DNA of 64,000 nt from Collybia mongolica (Eukaryota; Basidiomycota; Agaricomycetes; Agaricales; Clitocybaceae): the NCBI GenBank assembly GCA_013420905.1, contig JAAXNY010000002.1, forward strand, positions 372,001-436,000, given 5' to 3'. Position 1 is the first letter of the stretch; every line of letters begins with the position of its first letter. Positions 47,393 to 58,850 of the stretch are shown piece by piece. The notes under the pieces are model-generated. The model did no database searches and was not told where the DNA came from. It worked only from the letters and a program-made list of their open reading frames with translations. A program made the translations under genes and the position numbers.

Positions 47393-48247
47393 CCTTCAAC
47401 AGTTTTATATACCACCATACACTAGTACAGATGCGGTCACATGTAAACATAATTAGATAATTGGATTGAAATATGGTGCATAAAGGCTGTCATATGTGGC
47501 AGGGTTGGATTGCCCTCCTGTTCCCAGGAAAAGTGCTCCAAATATTGGTTCCTGTGAAGGGACTGGGTAATAGACCCATACAGGACTAAGGACAAGAGTT
47601 GTCGCAGAGGGGACTGCCCCCCGCGCTTCTTAATCCATTTAATAAGTGGTCAGTGTGGCCACTTTCTCGTGCCTGGTTCACAGGGGGGTACACCCCCTTG
47701 AAGGTTTCCCAAAGGAAGCCCGACTTAGTCCTGAGGGACCAGGCCCATGCATGTACACTCACCCTAAGGTGTTTGACCTGGTATCAAGGATACCATCCAA
47801 CAAGCACCCACTTACCTCCAGGTACTCCTGCTCTATTCTATGCATGGTTCCCGGAAGACACCAAAGGCCGCTGGGTTGTCATGTAGGAAGTTGCTAACCC
47901 AAACAAGGGTCAGCTTCCTCCTGGGACGTTCTGCCCTCTCATAGAGTGGGCAGTACCTGAACATGTGATCCACAGTCTCCTTTCCGAGGCCACAGTTGCA
48001 CATGTATGTCTCCTTCTCTTTAAGGAAGCATTATCTGTAAGCGCCAATTGGTGTGTGCCCAGTGAGAGCTTGTGCCATTCAGATGGTTTTACTAGTCTCC
48101 ATAGAGACTTTTCCTATCCAAGTCCCCCCTTTCAGGTGGCTCGGGGTTAATTGTTTTCCATGTTCATGGAGATGTAGGAAGTTTGCTCCTATGTACTCCT
48201 TCTGCTTGGCCAAAACGCTCCAAGCATCTGTCTAATCATTGCCCCTC
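47345..48247. repeat. Target-site duplication pair flanking the LINE
   Basis: Exact direct repeats TAATCATTGCCCCTC at 47345-47359 and 48233-48247. One copy ends exactly where the A-tail starts, the other lies at the truncated 5' end. Removing 47360-48247 would restore the empty site. Confidence 0.85.
47360..48232 (-). mobile_element. 5'-truncated LINE (non-LTR retrotransposon) insertion
   Basis: On the - strand the 3' end of a retrotransposon ORF is readable: ALTGHTPIGAYR, then a TAA, then the zinc-knuckle-like MCNCGLGKETVDHMFRYCPL and YERAERPRRKLTLVW, ending with FREPCIE and the stop at 47833. This resembles the C-terminal CCHC/RNase H end of fungal LINEs. A 3' UTR of about 440 nt follows, then a run of 33 A (T on + at 47360-47392). 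The 15-bp sequence TAATCATTGCCCCTC occurs directly on both sides (47345-47359 and 48233-48247), as expected for target-primed reverse transcription. It is 873 bp long, 5'-truncated and non-autonomous. Confidence 0.88.
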
Positions 48248-48461
48248 CCCATTAATATTCCTAGATCAAGAGCTCACGTGATATGTGTTTGCAGCAACTC
48301 CGATATGTCCGATCAGGTTATTCTGAATTCAACTTTTACGGTCACTGCAGGCAAGTATACCCCCAGTCACAATCGCTACCACCCACCTGACCACCAGGGA
48401 AAGGCGTCAACTGTGAAATAGCTAATGCATTCAGTGCGAAGCATATAGCTTAACTGTATTC

Positions 48462-49249
48462 ATGATTCAGCTATGTTCTGTTCATCGAAAGCTCCAACCG
48501 TTGGCACCACATAGGCTCGGCCGACTGGGACACGTTTTCTTCCCGGGGCAACTTCAGCTAGCCCGTTATTCACATGGCCGCAGTCTTCCACCAGCCCCGA
48601 GAATCGCGGCGCTCGCAACTCCTGAAGATACCGCACAAGCACGCTCATGGGTGTCTAAGTTTAAGGAGGAGACAATCCCCCGGGGATCGGTTGAGTTGAC
48701 ATTTTCAAGGAGCTCTGGGCCTGGCGGTCAGGTATGTCTGTATTTCTGTGACTCCAGAGACAGTGTACTGAAACGCGCCACAGCATGTCAACAAAGTCAA
48801 TACCAAGGCGACACTCAGGTGCCCCATCGATTCAGCGTGGATTCCTGCCTGGGCTCAGCCACATCTCAAAGATAATGTCAGTTCATGATCACCAGATTCG
48901 GACGATATATCTTAACGTATTGGGAAATTAGCCCCATTACGCTGCCTCTACAAATTCCATCTTGATCATGTCAACTGTGTATCGGTCACAGCTAGAAAAC
49001 GTCGAGGATTGTCTTTCTAAAGTGAGGCCCATTCAACGTTAAGCCTTGTACGCGTCGATAACAAGGTTGGCCTTATAGCTCCACGACATCGTCCTTGCTG
49101 CCTCGTCGGCCCCGATCAAAAACGAGCCCAGTCCAGAGCAGAGGAAACGAGTAGAAGCTCTCGAGCGGATTCAGAAAGCGCGCCGGAAGTTGGAAAAATC
49201 ACATCGGAGTGAAATCAAGAACAAACGAAAGAAAGGTGACTGGGATTAG
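48462..49249 (+). CDS. Mitochondrial peptidyl-tRNA hydrolase, ICT1/mL62-type (RF-1 domain)
   Basis: Releases stalled peptides on mitochondrial ribosomes and is a large-subunit component in many eukaryotes. The ATG at 48462 opens an Arg/His-rich, acid-poor leader suited to mitochondrial import (MIQLCSVHRKLQPLAPHRLG). The RF-1 domain follows: PRGSVELTFSRSSGPGGQ, then after an intron HVNKVNTKATLRCPID, with the catalytic GGQ split only by the intron. Next come WIPAWAQPHLKDN, STVYRSQLENVEDCLSK and LHDIVLAASSAP. The end is strongly basic (ERIQKARRKLEKSHRSEIKN), the usual rRNA-binding tail. The lack of codon-recognition domains and the short length (about 200 residues) separate it from full release factors. 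It lies just outside the CpG-poor island, in normal-composition DNA. Confidence 0.92.
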
Positions 49250-50047
49250 TCGAGTACTGCCACTCGACCCGGAGCTTTTTCGTAATCAACTGTGACTCGA
49301 ACGCTTCCTATCCAAATTGTACACTATGTATACAACATCATGTAAATTACAACGGCGTATTCGCAATACATTCATACGAACTTAAGGTCCCCTACATACT
49401 CCTACAAATCACAAATAGATAATGAAGATCTGCGAGGAAAAATCCAAAAATGAAACAAAATCCGTGCTTCCACCACCCGTACCCAAAGGAAACAAATGAT
49501 AGAAAGCAAAAGCAACGACACGATGGTATAATTATAATAAATCCGATCCTTCATCCCTCACGCCCAGGCAGTACCCAGCATAGGCTTTTTCCTCAGCGGA
49601 TCCATTATCTGCAAACCACTGTAAATTCCTCACTTCTCCGCGGAGCCAATGTATCCCGTCGTCTAAAATTCCGTCAGAACCCATGACCGAACAAAGCAGA
49701 CTGGCGACGTACCCGAAGATGCGAGGTGGCTCAGCATATGTAGAGTGTACCTTTGTTGGTTGGAAGACCCTCTGGTCGACAAGACCTTCGAGAGTGTCGA
49801 CAAAATATGAGGTTGAGAGAGGATGTCCTTATGGCTCATCGCTGTTGAAGATCGCTGTCAGCATCAACATTAACGTGTCAACGATCACTACAGACCTGCT
49901 GTAGACACGTTACGCAGACATCGCAGTGTCTGTGATGTTACAGGTCCACTGGGCGAGCGTGACAGACATGCGGCGAAGGACGGTATCAGCTGTTGGTGTG
50001 AAAGCAAAACCCGTACTCCGTGATCTGGGTTTCAGATGAGCCAGCGC
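49250..50047. other. Intergenic, nothing recognised
   Basis: About 800 bp between convergent genes (ICT1-type on +, kinase on -). It contains the two 3' flanks. No repeat, RNA gene or extra coding frame is supported. Confidence 0.5.
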
Positions 50048-53000
50048 CTAATTGGACAACCAAACTGACGAGCCCTCAACGGATAGATTTCCCAAACACA
50101 TCAGTGCCTGCTCTCTGGCCCTACTCCCGACATCGGAACTGACGATTTGGACGAGTCCTTCAACGATCTCAAAAGTTGATAGTATTTCTACCCGCCCCAG
50201 TTCTATGGAGATATATGTCAGGTGCATCGTACAAGCTGAGACCGCCGTTGTACATACCTTTATGGGAAAGATTAGTCAAACATCCAAGCACGTTTGTGAT
50301 ATGATTGGCTGAGGTCCCGCTCGAAAGAAGGCGTGCAAAGGTACCCAAGAGCCCCTTCTCTTCGATGATAAGTCGATGACTGTCAGCTGAGGAATTTGTT
50401 AGCATATATCAAGGAGCGCGGGAGTTACAACGGACCGTTTGTCGACATATTATATAAGCATCTTGTCGCATGTTCTTGCACGGGCAACGATAGCGAGGGA
50501 ACCAATGACAAGACTAGAATAGACATAATATTAGTTTGACTCAGCAAGGCCTTTCTTGCGTTGCCTAAAGCATGTGTGAGAGAAGCAGTACCACACAGAA
50601 ATCACCCTTACCACGACAAGCAAGGTTAGCCAGAAGACCAAGTATTAGGTACTTTTCACTCTCTAGCTGTTCGGGTAGTAGGAACCGCGATATCACTGCC
50701 GGCAGGAGAGCTGTTTCTGCAAGAATATCAGAAACACCATCCGCTATGGATTGTTTCAAAATCAGAGGAGGGGCGCCAACGTGTCATGAATCAGACTCGC
50801 TTACCCGTCAACGAGAGATTGTACAAAAATGACAGTGTTACATTCATGCGGTAGGACGCAGACGATGACTGAGCCACAATCCGGGATAACGAAGGTACGG
50901 TCTGCGCATACGCCATGAGGACGCGTTCATTGTTTAGTTTGCTCAACTCTGGATCCCAGGCTCAGCGGAAAGGAGAAAATATACCAACAAAGAAGTCACC
51001 AACCTGTAGGACCGCCAGGGGATTTCGGAGAAGTCGCCAACTTTGGCGACCTGAATAAATTCGCCAGTCCTTTGAAGAATGACGGGCTTGTGTCGGTCAT
51101 AACGGTGAGATTCGACATTGCACTTTTTGAACCTGAGCCCGAGCCCGAGCCCGAACTCAATGTTCGTTCTAAGAACCAATGCATTTTAAATTACTCCAAA
51201 ATAAGGGGGGGCGGTCTGACATACCGTTGCCGTTGCTTTTGTTATATTTGGAGGGGGTAGTATCGACCTTGATGATAGGTTTCCGCGACTCGACCACACG
51301 ATCGGGGTTTGGGGTCTTGCGTGTCTTATCAGTGTCTGACGTGATCCAAAGTCGTCAGCGTAAACAGAAAGCATCCCGGCGACCTGACGCTCACCGGGCC
51401 GGTTCATAAGTGTCGTCAGCGTCCTTTCCACAACGACGAAATCGGGCCTTTCATATGGGTCCGACTCCCAGCATTCCGTGACCATTTTCCAAACTCCATC
51501 ATCCATTCTGTGTGGACGTTCTGGTCTCTCGCCTTTCAGGATTAGCGCCTTGAAAAGCCCGTCGTCGTCCACGCTCGCGAAGGGGACGGCTCCGCCAATA
51601 AATAACTCCCATGCGATCAGGGCGAATCCGTATACATCAGCTGGCTTGTTTAAACCCTTTCCCTCAAGAACTTCGGGGGCCATCCAATGTAAGGTTCCCC
51701 CAACTCTATCAGATGAGATCCTAGTCACACTGATAGATGACGATACTTGGTCTTGTATCGCCGACAAGCCGAAATCTGTGATAAGCGCCTCCTCATTGTC
51801 TCCAATGAGAATGTTTGACTACGTTCGATACGCTATAATGAGAGATCACGAGAAAACAAGGAATATAGTCAAACTCACAGCCTTGAGGTCAGCGTGTATT
51901 ATGCCTTGACTGTGAAGGTACACCATTCCTGCGGATATATCATGAAGCTGTACAATATAATTAGGGAAGCCACTCCATATCGGATGAACTTGGACGTACA
52001 AGGCGCAGCCGGTTGGTGTGAGGTGAAGCTCTAAGAAAAGAGAGGGCGTTGCCGTTTTTGCACAATGTGCTGACAATGAATGGCTGTTAGCGCACCCATA
52101 TAAGTTACTCTATTCATCGCTTGAATTAAATCCTCTTGCCTTAGTAGCTTCCAAACAGGCGCCGTGGAACTGTAAGATGTTAGGGTGGCTGATTCGCGAC
52201 CTAAGGGTATTTATTATAAAATATGAGCCCAGACCCAATCCAAGTGAATTCTTGACCCACCATACTTGAACCTCATGCCTGATTGACTAAACGCAGATAT
52301 GAGCACGGTCCCAACTCCATCCAATTCAACTCACTTCGAAAGCTCTATCATCCGACATACGAGAACTCATTTCTTTCACCGCAACAATCTAAGAAGTTAA
52401 ATTAGTATACGGCTAGGCGCCTTTCTCGTTTAGACCTACCCGGCCCTTCCATTTCCCCTTGACAATTCGCCCGTACGCACCACGACCAATGACGCTGCTG
52501 TCCGAACTGAAATATACCTCAAAGCTGGTCAGACCCCAGGGTGGTATTTCCGAGGACCGATCGAAGTGGCGCTGCAATGCTGCCGCCACTGTACGTATTA
52601 TGTGTAGTTCCGGTGCTTCGTTTTCTGCAGGCAGTTCTGATGTGCATGCAGCCTTTAAAAATAGGGTCAGTCGCCATTCTAAGCTGATAACAGGTTGAAT
52701 TGGCACCTTGGTGAATGCAACAATTACCTCCTTCGCAGGCCGACTGTCAAATCCATCTGCTTGAAGGACATTCATGATACCCTCTTCGCCCGCGATTTGA
52801 AGGCAGTTATTGATGATTTGATAATCATGCTGTGTTGCTTCTGCGAGGTTTGCCCGGAAGCTCCCAATATCTATCTAGTGGCCGGGATAAGTCCGGTAGT
52901 TTGAAATGAGAAGGCCTGGCTCACCTTGTTCGCAGCATGTGCCTCCACCAATGCAGCTTCAGCCGCAGCTAGGGCTCGCAGTCGAAGTTCGTGATGAAGC

Positions 53001-53338
53001 AGTATCCAGGCGAGCGAATTGTGGAAGAATTCTACGTAATCCTTTACAGCATTGCAAGCCCTTGAGTAATGACATATTAGTGAATAACTAATTGAATAGT
53101 GGTGCGCATAAACGAACCTTTCGATGCTGACGAGATCAACCACCAAGGAGGACGTTGCGCCGAGCATGAGTAGGCGCTCCGCTTCGAGAACAAGGGGCTG
53201 GCAGTGAACTATGAGAGTAGTACACTGTTCCAGACCATGCTGGTCGCGTCTGCATTGGCTGGCCGCTCCCCGAAGCGCATTCAGGGAAGTGTGAAGTGCC
53301 TCAGGCACTGGTCGTTCTGCAAGGATATCCTCAAACAT
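50048..53338 (-). CDS. TKL-type protein kinase with C-terminal armadillo-like repeats
   Basis: Multi-exon gene. The N-terminal helical region (from about MFEDILAERPVPEAL, with RRDQHGLEQCTTLIVHCQPL) recalls adaptor helices seen before fungal TKL kinases. Kinase domain: glycine loop VIGRGAYGRIVKGKW, VAVKEM with the ATP-binding Lys, SHPNILQFHGAC, catalytic loop GIIHADLKASNIL (HAD instead of HRD), TDFGLS, GGTLHWMAPEVLEGKG, ADVYGFALIAWELFIGG and the CWESDPYERPDF end. A Ser/Gly linker (SSGSGSGSGS) follows, then repeat-like helices: DILAETALLPAVISRFLLPE, YLILGLLANLACRGK, LIIEEKGLLGTFARLL, NVLGCLTNLSHKG, and ALMCLGNLSVEGSS at the C-terminus, an ARM/HEAT pattern. I took ATG 53338; an acceptor-like site just upstream could add an exon. 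Catalytic residues appear present. Pathway unknown. Confidence 0.8.
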
Positions 53339-54273
53339 GGGAGAATGGGTCAAGCTAGCAAGCGCCTAGCATGCAGGAAGATAAGGTGCTGAATGGTTCT
53401 CACTGTACCTCGCCCTAATGGCCTTACAGCGCGGAAATCATCGAGTTCTCACTGCATCGCGATCAACCGAGTCGGAAGTGTCGATTATTGACGTTTTGTT
53501 TCCAAATTTCTCAGGACCAGCGTGATATGCCGCATTCGAAGGAGCTTCCCTCAGATGAATACAACGAGGTTAGCCAGAAACAATCATTCTGAGGGTGATT
53601 GTAGGTGATAGGTAGAATTAAGATTTTATTGACAGCCACGTTGGGTATGGTCGCGATCATGATCGAGAACATAACTTGGCAGACTTGGCGCCATTCACCC
53701 CTTCACTTTTCATTAAGCCTTCACTTACAAACCCATGAGCGATGTTCTTGTGACGCTTCAAGTAAGGGACGAAGGACACCCATGTTCGACGCCATGGAAA
53801 TCATTCCAAAATTCACGATTCACACGCGTAACCAAACAAGGTGGAGAAATGAGTAGCGGCTTGCAGAAAAAAATCGTGGGTTTAGCACGCTCAAATATCG
53901 ACGACCAGGCGATGGGTCTGCGAAGGTACAAGTTGGCAACGGAGGAACGAGATGCACCATTCCATTCCCCCTCATTCTTCCGACAACCACCCCCAAAACT
54001 GTCACTGTCTTATCGATGTCCACCCTGTTTCAAGCATTCAAACAAGAAAAACCGAAGCGTTCGAAGTGTATGGGCTTCGAAGATGGAGAGGATGTCCACC
54101 GATGTCAAAGTTTCAACACCTGATCACAACCAGTGTGGCGCGTGGGACACCCGTGCCGACGTCGCAGTAGGAAGCTCTTCGGGGTGGTTCTGGCCACTCC
54201 GATTTCGAGTATTCACACGTGCATCAGCATATCCTAGCGGTTTATCCCCGCAACCATCATATACACTGGAGGG
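53339..54273. other. Intergenic or unassigned 5' region of the HNH gene
   Basis: About 930 bp between divergent genes. A 188-codon frame on + (53735-54301) has an ATG but no recognisable domain and overlaps other frames. It could contribute 5' exons to the HNH gene, but no junction is convincing. Confidence 0.4.
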
Positions 54274-55597
54274 ATGGACAAGCATGCGCAGGCAGTTTTG
54301 AGCGGCGCGGAATCGTGGAACTGGCCTGCTCTTCCCGGTTTCCGAGATTCGGACAATGAGGAGCGAGTAAAGAATGGGGAAACGTTCAAGGATGCCTCCA
54401 GGAACCTCTTGGCTGGTTTCATTGCAGAGTCGGAGCTATTAGGGGGAACGTTGAGTAAACGGTTCTGGTGTACAATGGGGCAATGTCATCCAAGGCTTAT
54501 GGACAACAGTGAGCGTTCTGGTGCGTTTCGTGGGGCGTGGAAGCTCAACCGTCCCGTATGACAGTAAAGGAACTCGAGAACATGAACTCATCGCTGGAGC
54601 AATTCGAGCTAGAAGCCTTGTTGTATGACGGCGTTAACCAGGATGAAATTAACTTCACACCTGTTTTTGAACTGGCCGCCGAACTCTTTACCCACCTTGG
54701 AATTGCGTGTACGTATTGAGACTCTTGTGAATCTCCCCGCGGCGCCTTACAATTTAGAGTATCTAGTCATGTATACCAACGACTTCAAACGGGTTGCATG
54801 TAAATTCCGAGGTAGGGGCGCTCAGGAAGAAGAGAAACGAAAGCACCTAGAATTGTCGGTACGTTCCAAAATAGTCACACCAATGGTTCACTAGATGACT
54901 ATTTTGTAGGTACTCAAACGAGACGGCACGTCTTGTCTAGTGACGAAGGTTCCGTTCTTCGGATGCGAGGGATACAGACCAGCTCTAACCCATGTGTTAC
55001 CCGAGTCTGCACGCGAGAAGGTTGGTAACTCCGGACCTTTGACCAACACCACACGAACATCATTTCACCCCATAGGACACCCTCAAAATCATAACAGCCA
55101 TCGCTGGCCCAGAGGCCCGAAGTGCCATCATACAACATGTGCGCGGAATAAGCAACACCGTAAATATGGAAGCTGGTGCTGCCGCTGCATACCATCGAGG
55201 AGAGTGGGGCATTGAAGCTTCCGTGGACAAAGCAGGCAAGGTCCGTGCCAAGTGTGCCATCACAGCCTAAACATATTAACAGTAGTACACACCACAGGTT
55301 AAATACCTCTTCAGGAGCATACCCGATGACGACCTCGGGTACAGCCTCACGCCCCTGCGAGACGGCGACGCAATCCTGTTCGGCGGATGCCCAGGCAGTC
55401 CCAGCCCACTCCCATTCTTCTGCAACCTCCACCTCGCCATCGCACGTGTCCTGAACGCGACCGGCGCCGCGGAAGTCATTTCGCAGTTGATTTCGGATGC
55501 GGACGATATTGAATCACCTCATACATCGAACGACGAGGACTTTGGCGACGTTTTGAGCGCCAAACTTATCATCTCTGGGCGAGCCGTCATTACATAG
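54274..55597 (+). CDS. HNH-nuclease-family protein (agaricomycete type)
   Basis: Exons join as: MDKHAQAVLSGAESW..HPRLMDN, intron GTGAGC..GACAG, IKELENMNSSLEQFELEALL..THLGIA, intron, FMYTNDFKRVACKFR and KRKHLELS, intron, then VLKRDGTSCLVTKVPFFG with LTHVLPES (first HNH His), intron, ITAIAGPEARSAIIQHVRGI, NTVNMEAGAAAAYHRGEWG (Asn and second His), IKYLFRSIPDDDLGY, LPFFCNLHLAIARVLNATGA and EDFGDVLSAKLIISGRAVIT. The RDG-x-C-x-x-T start and the H..N..H order match the HNH domain of a family expanded in mushrooms, whose biological role is unknown. The first-exon start at 54274 is a choice; further 5' exons are possible. The fold is likely, but nuclease activity is not proven. Confidence 0.78.
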
Positions 55598-56052
55598 CAA
55601 AACACCTGGTCTCGGTGGTGGTGCTCTGGTCGGGAGCATAGACTTCAAGTTTTTCAAGACATTATTTCCAGGGCACTCTAGTGAGGAACTTAAATGACGA
55701 CTGGCGGTGGTAGTGGTGATGCGGTCACGGCGAGGCCGTCTGCCCTCAGGGACTGATTCCCGCGACAAGTCACCACACTACATAGCTTTGGACTATGATA
55801 GAGTACCGTACCCATTTGATATCAAACTTACCCTTACGAAGTGACACCCACTTGCACTTGCGTCTTTTCATTCGGTAGAGAATAGCGGACTATTAGGTAC
55901 CATTTTAAGTGACTGAATGTGGCTTTCTTCTGACTCACGAGATCATTTTTATCGTGGACAGTTGGACGGAGAATAATACTACAACAGTGGGCTTGGGGAA
56001 GGACAATGACAGGGACAACAATGGTAGCGACAAAAAAAACACAGGGAACGGT
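55598..56052. other. Intergenic between convergent genes
   Basis: About 455 bp of 3' flank shared by the HNH-family gene (+) and the LRR gene (-). The frame at 55514-55768 (-) is antisense to the HNH gene end and not supported. Confidence 0.5.
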
Positions 56053-57977
56053 TTAGACATCTTCCCCATCGGGATCCACGCCCAAAATCATGTCTTTCAC
56101 CAACATGTCTGTCTTACGCAACTCTAACAAGTTCTTCAGACGCTCCGCCATTTCCGCTTTGTTCCCAGCTGCCAAGATGTCTGGATTTACCATTGCGTGG
56201 GCGTCTAGGTTCCGCTGTAATGCTGCCAAGGATAGATGAGCACAAATTTTGGGATTGACGACCAATGGAGGCAACGGGTAGAGGAGGTACTTCTTGTGCA
56301 TATCTGCATAAAGGTAAAACGTCGACGGGGTATATACACAAGTAGGGTGGTTCCTTACTGTCAATGTAGCGTTCACATGCGGAAGGAATCTCAATGTCGA
56401 TGATACGATCCTCATCGTAAATGGCCCTTGCCAGCCGGCGGATACCACACATGCCGATGTTTGTGTCAAGGATAGAGATAAAAGAGAGCTTGGAGAGGAG
56501 AAGGATAGCAGGGATGGCGTCATCATCGATATCAGGGTTGGTAGCAATTGAAAGCTGGGTGAGGGAGCGCTTGATGGGGACTAACAGGAAGATACTATAC
56601 TAGATTAGATGGCAGATACAAGAGAACAATAAGTATGGAAATTACGCTTCATTCGATATTGAGGTGTTATTTAATAACAGTGTTGACAACTTCGGGAGGT
56701 GATGAATGTGTGTAATGTCGGAATCTTCGAGATGGGTGTTACTAAAGGAAAGCTCAGAAAGAAACAAGAAACTATTAGGTTTTCCGAAGACTGATGTTTC
56801 TGGTCAGAGAAACGATTGTTAGGTCAAAGATATAAAAAGGTACCAAGTAGAACATCTCTGCCACAGAGGTTCAGTCCGTCTTCATCGTGAAGGGACTCTG
56901 AGAGAGCGATGCGTTGAATCTCTGAAGTGCGCAGGAGAGTGACAATACGAGCATTGAGATAACCTGTGGGCGTTTAACTGGGAATTTCTAGTGGGACATG
57001 CAGTACAACGCACCGCCGTCAGCCAAGAAGTCAACGATTCGTTGATGACACAAATCGTTCAAGCTCAGAAGGCGTTCCTTTAGCCGAATTCCAGGCATGG
57101 CTCCATCCAGGCGTTCAATCAAGGACTTGATGCCACGGGGAGACTCAGTGCCTGTCGGGGGTCCATAGAGATCGTCTACGGATCACACGCACATACATAA
57201 TCAGGCTTTTCCGCAGAGACTAAAGGTACCTTCAAGCTCCCGAATCCTGGCCAAAAGTGCAGACTTGCTCTTGTTCGGTAACGGGGTCTTGCGACAAGAG
57301 GGCGTTCCACCTGATCGAACAAGACCACGCCTTTTTTTTACTGATCCGGGAACAGAGTACACCAAGTTCTCGCGCCGAACCGTGATATCGAAAGAGCTAT
57401 CATGAACGGACTGAATAGATCTGGCATACTTTGACGGTGCATTGATGTCACTGAAAGGCGACCTTTTTCGCTTCGAGTTCTGCTGTCGAATTCGAGGTAC
57501 AATAGGTATATTTCTCCCAACCCATTGACCATCGGGGTTATAGGAATCAAAATCTTCATCAAATTGTTCCCAAGCCGGAATAGAGTATCGAGAGTTCATT
57601 GTCTTGGTGTCTTCATCACTAGAGCTTGGCGATGCGTAGTGAATCAGAGAACGGGGAGGAAACGCGTCGTCTTCATCTTCACTGTCGCCTGAGAATAATC
57701 CCTTGTCAAGCACACGAGCGAAGGATACGATAAGCTGATTGTTTCTGGTCTTCGTGGGTGCGGAGCTTTCTCGACGAAGATGAAGGCGGATGGAGTCTAT
57801 ATATGCGGTTGCAGACACAGCAGGACAGTACAAAGGATTCTTTTCGTCGATAGAAGGAAGATTAAGACTGTGCATTGTGCAATCAACGGGAATATGAATA
57901 TGGAGGCCGGATGATGATGGTAGTGTGAAAGGGAGATGTGAAGTCAGAAATTTAGGCGTCCCTTGACAATTCTGCAT
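56053..57977 (-). CDS. Leucine-rich-repeat protein of unknown function
   Basis: The long first exon from ATG 57977 ([17 protein letters not shown]) is disordered and basic/Ser-rich, with an acidic stretch ([12 protein letters not shown]) and a Lys/Arg-rich end ([14 protein letters not shown]), suggesting a nuclear location. It ends ARIRELE and splices to [17 protein letters not shown] and [17 protein letters not shown]. The following exons hold irregular leucine-rich repeats ([60 protein letters not shown]). The last exon is [37 protein letters not shown], then a helix ([20 protein letters not shown]) and an acidic end. Phases agree at the junctions checked. Basidiomycete hypothetical proteins of this form are common. 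No enzymatic motif is present. Confidence 0.75.
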
Positions 57978-58850
57978 CCTTTTTCCCTTCCTCTGCACCC
58001 TATCGAGAACACAATTGTTTTTCTCGGTCTCATGTACCTGAGAGAGAGAGATGGAGAAATGACATATACATATTATGTACACATATGTGAACCTGAGGTG
58101 TGGAGAAATATTTTTTCCCCGAACAAATGCCTACAAGTGTGTTTCTCAACGCCAGTAAATTTGTATTTTATATAGTGTCATCATCAGCAGCATGTGCGAG
58201 CCATTGCCAGCGAACGGCATTCAAGACGGTAGTTGGGAATTCCATCTAGGCCTGACAGGCGCTCGAGATTTCTCCAACTCAAAAAGCCATCTGATGTTCG
58301 GTACAGTCACCAGTGAGCGGTCTACTACAGCAATGGCCGTACACGCGTTATTGCAATGGCGCATGGAGGCTCATCTCCTTGATCGTTCAGTGCAGACAAT
58401 TGATCACACACTTTCAGGAGACTATATGGCACCTGTAACAGTAAATGTAGATGCCCCCGATCCCACCCTATTACAATGTAGAAATTGGGTTAACTCGTTG
58501 ACATGATTCAAGTTCGCGCCCGGTTTCTTTGTCAAGAGGTAGGACAGAAATCAGATTAGTCGAGCAAGGAACACAATTGAGTGGTTGCGTATAAACCTTC
58601 CCTAGTTAGTCACTTCATGCTATCGGTAGAACCGTCCAAAATGACAAACATACGCAACCGAACTGTGTATAACGTTTGACGGAATCTAAATCGATTTCTT
58701 CTCTTCCTGTCAACGAAGGGAGGGGCATAACACATACTGGAGATAAGATCAAGGCCCGGGATGAATTTGAGAGGATAATGGACTAAATTCAGAATGGGAA
58801 CCCCTCATTGAAGGGAACACGTACTTACAAGTAGGACACAGAACGTATCC
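57978..58850. other. Intergenic with one small ORF
   Basis: About 870 bp between the LRR gene and the GH43-like gene. An ATG-started 104-codon frame (58192-58506, +) is present: it begins MCEPLPANGIQDGSWEF and includes VHALLQWRMEAHLLDRSVQT. I recognise no family. It may be a fragment of a larger gene, a small gene, or chance. Confidence 0.35.

Noticed and set aside
47203..47418. Open frame with a long Lys run
   Set aside because: It is only the A-tail read as AAA codons plus flan­king sequence.
54914..55432. 172-codon open frame on the - strand
   Set aside because: Antisense to the HNH-family exons, whose frame carries the recognisable domain and good splice sites.
58192..58506. Possible fragment of a nonribosomal peptide synthetase
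   Set aside because: The resemblance was vague and no motif of a condensation or adenylation domain could be placed.
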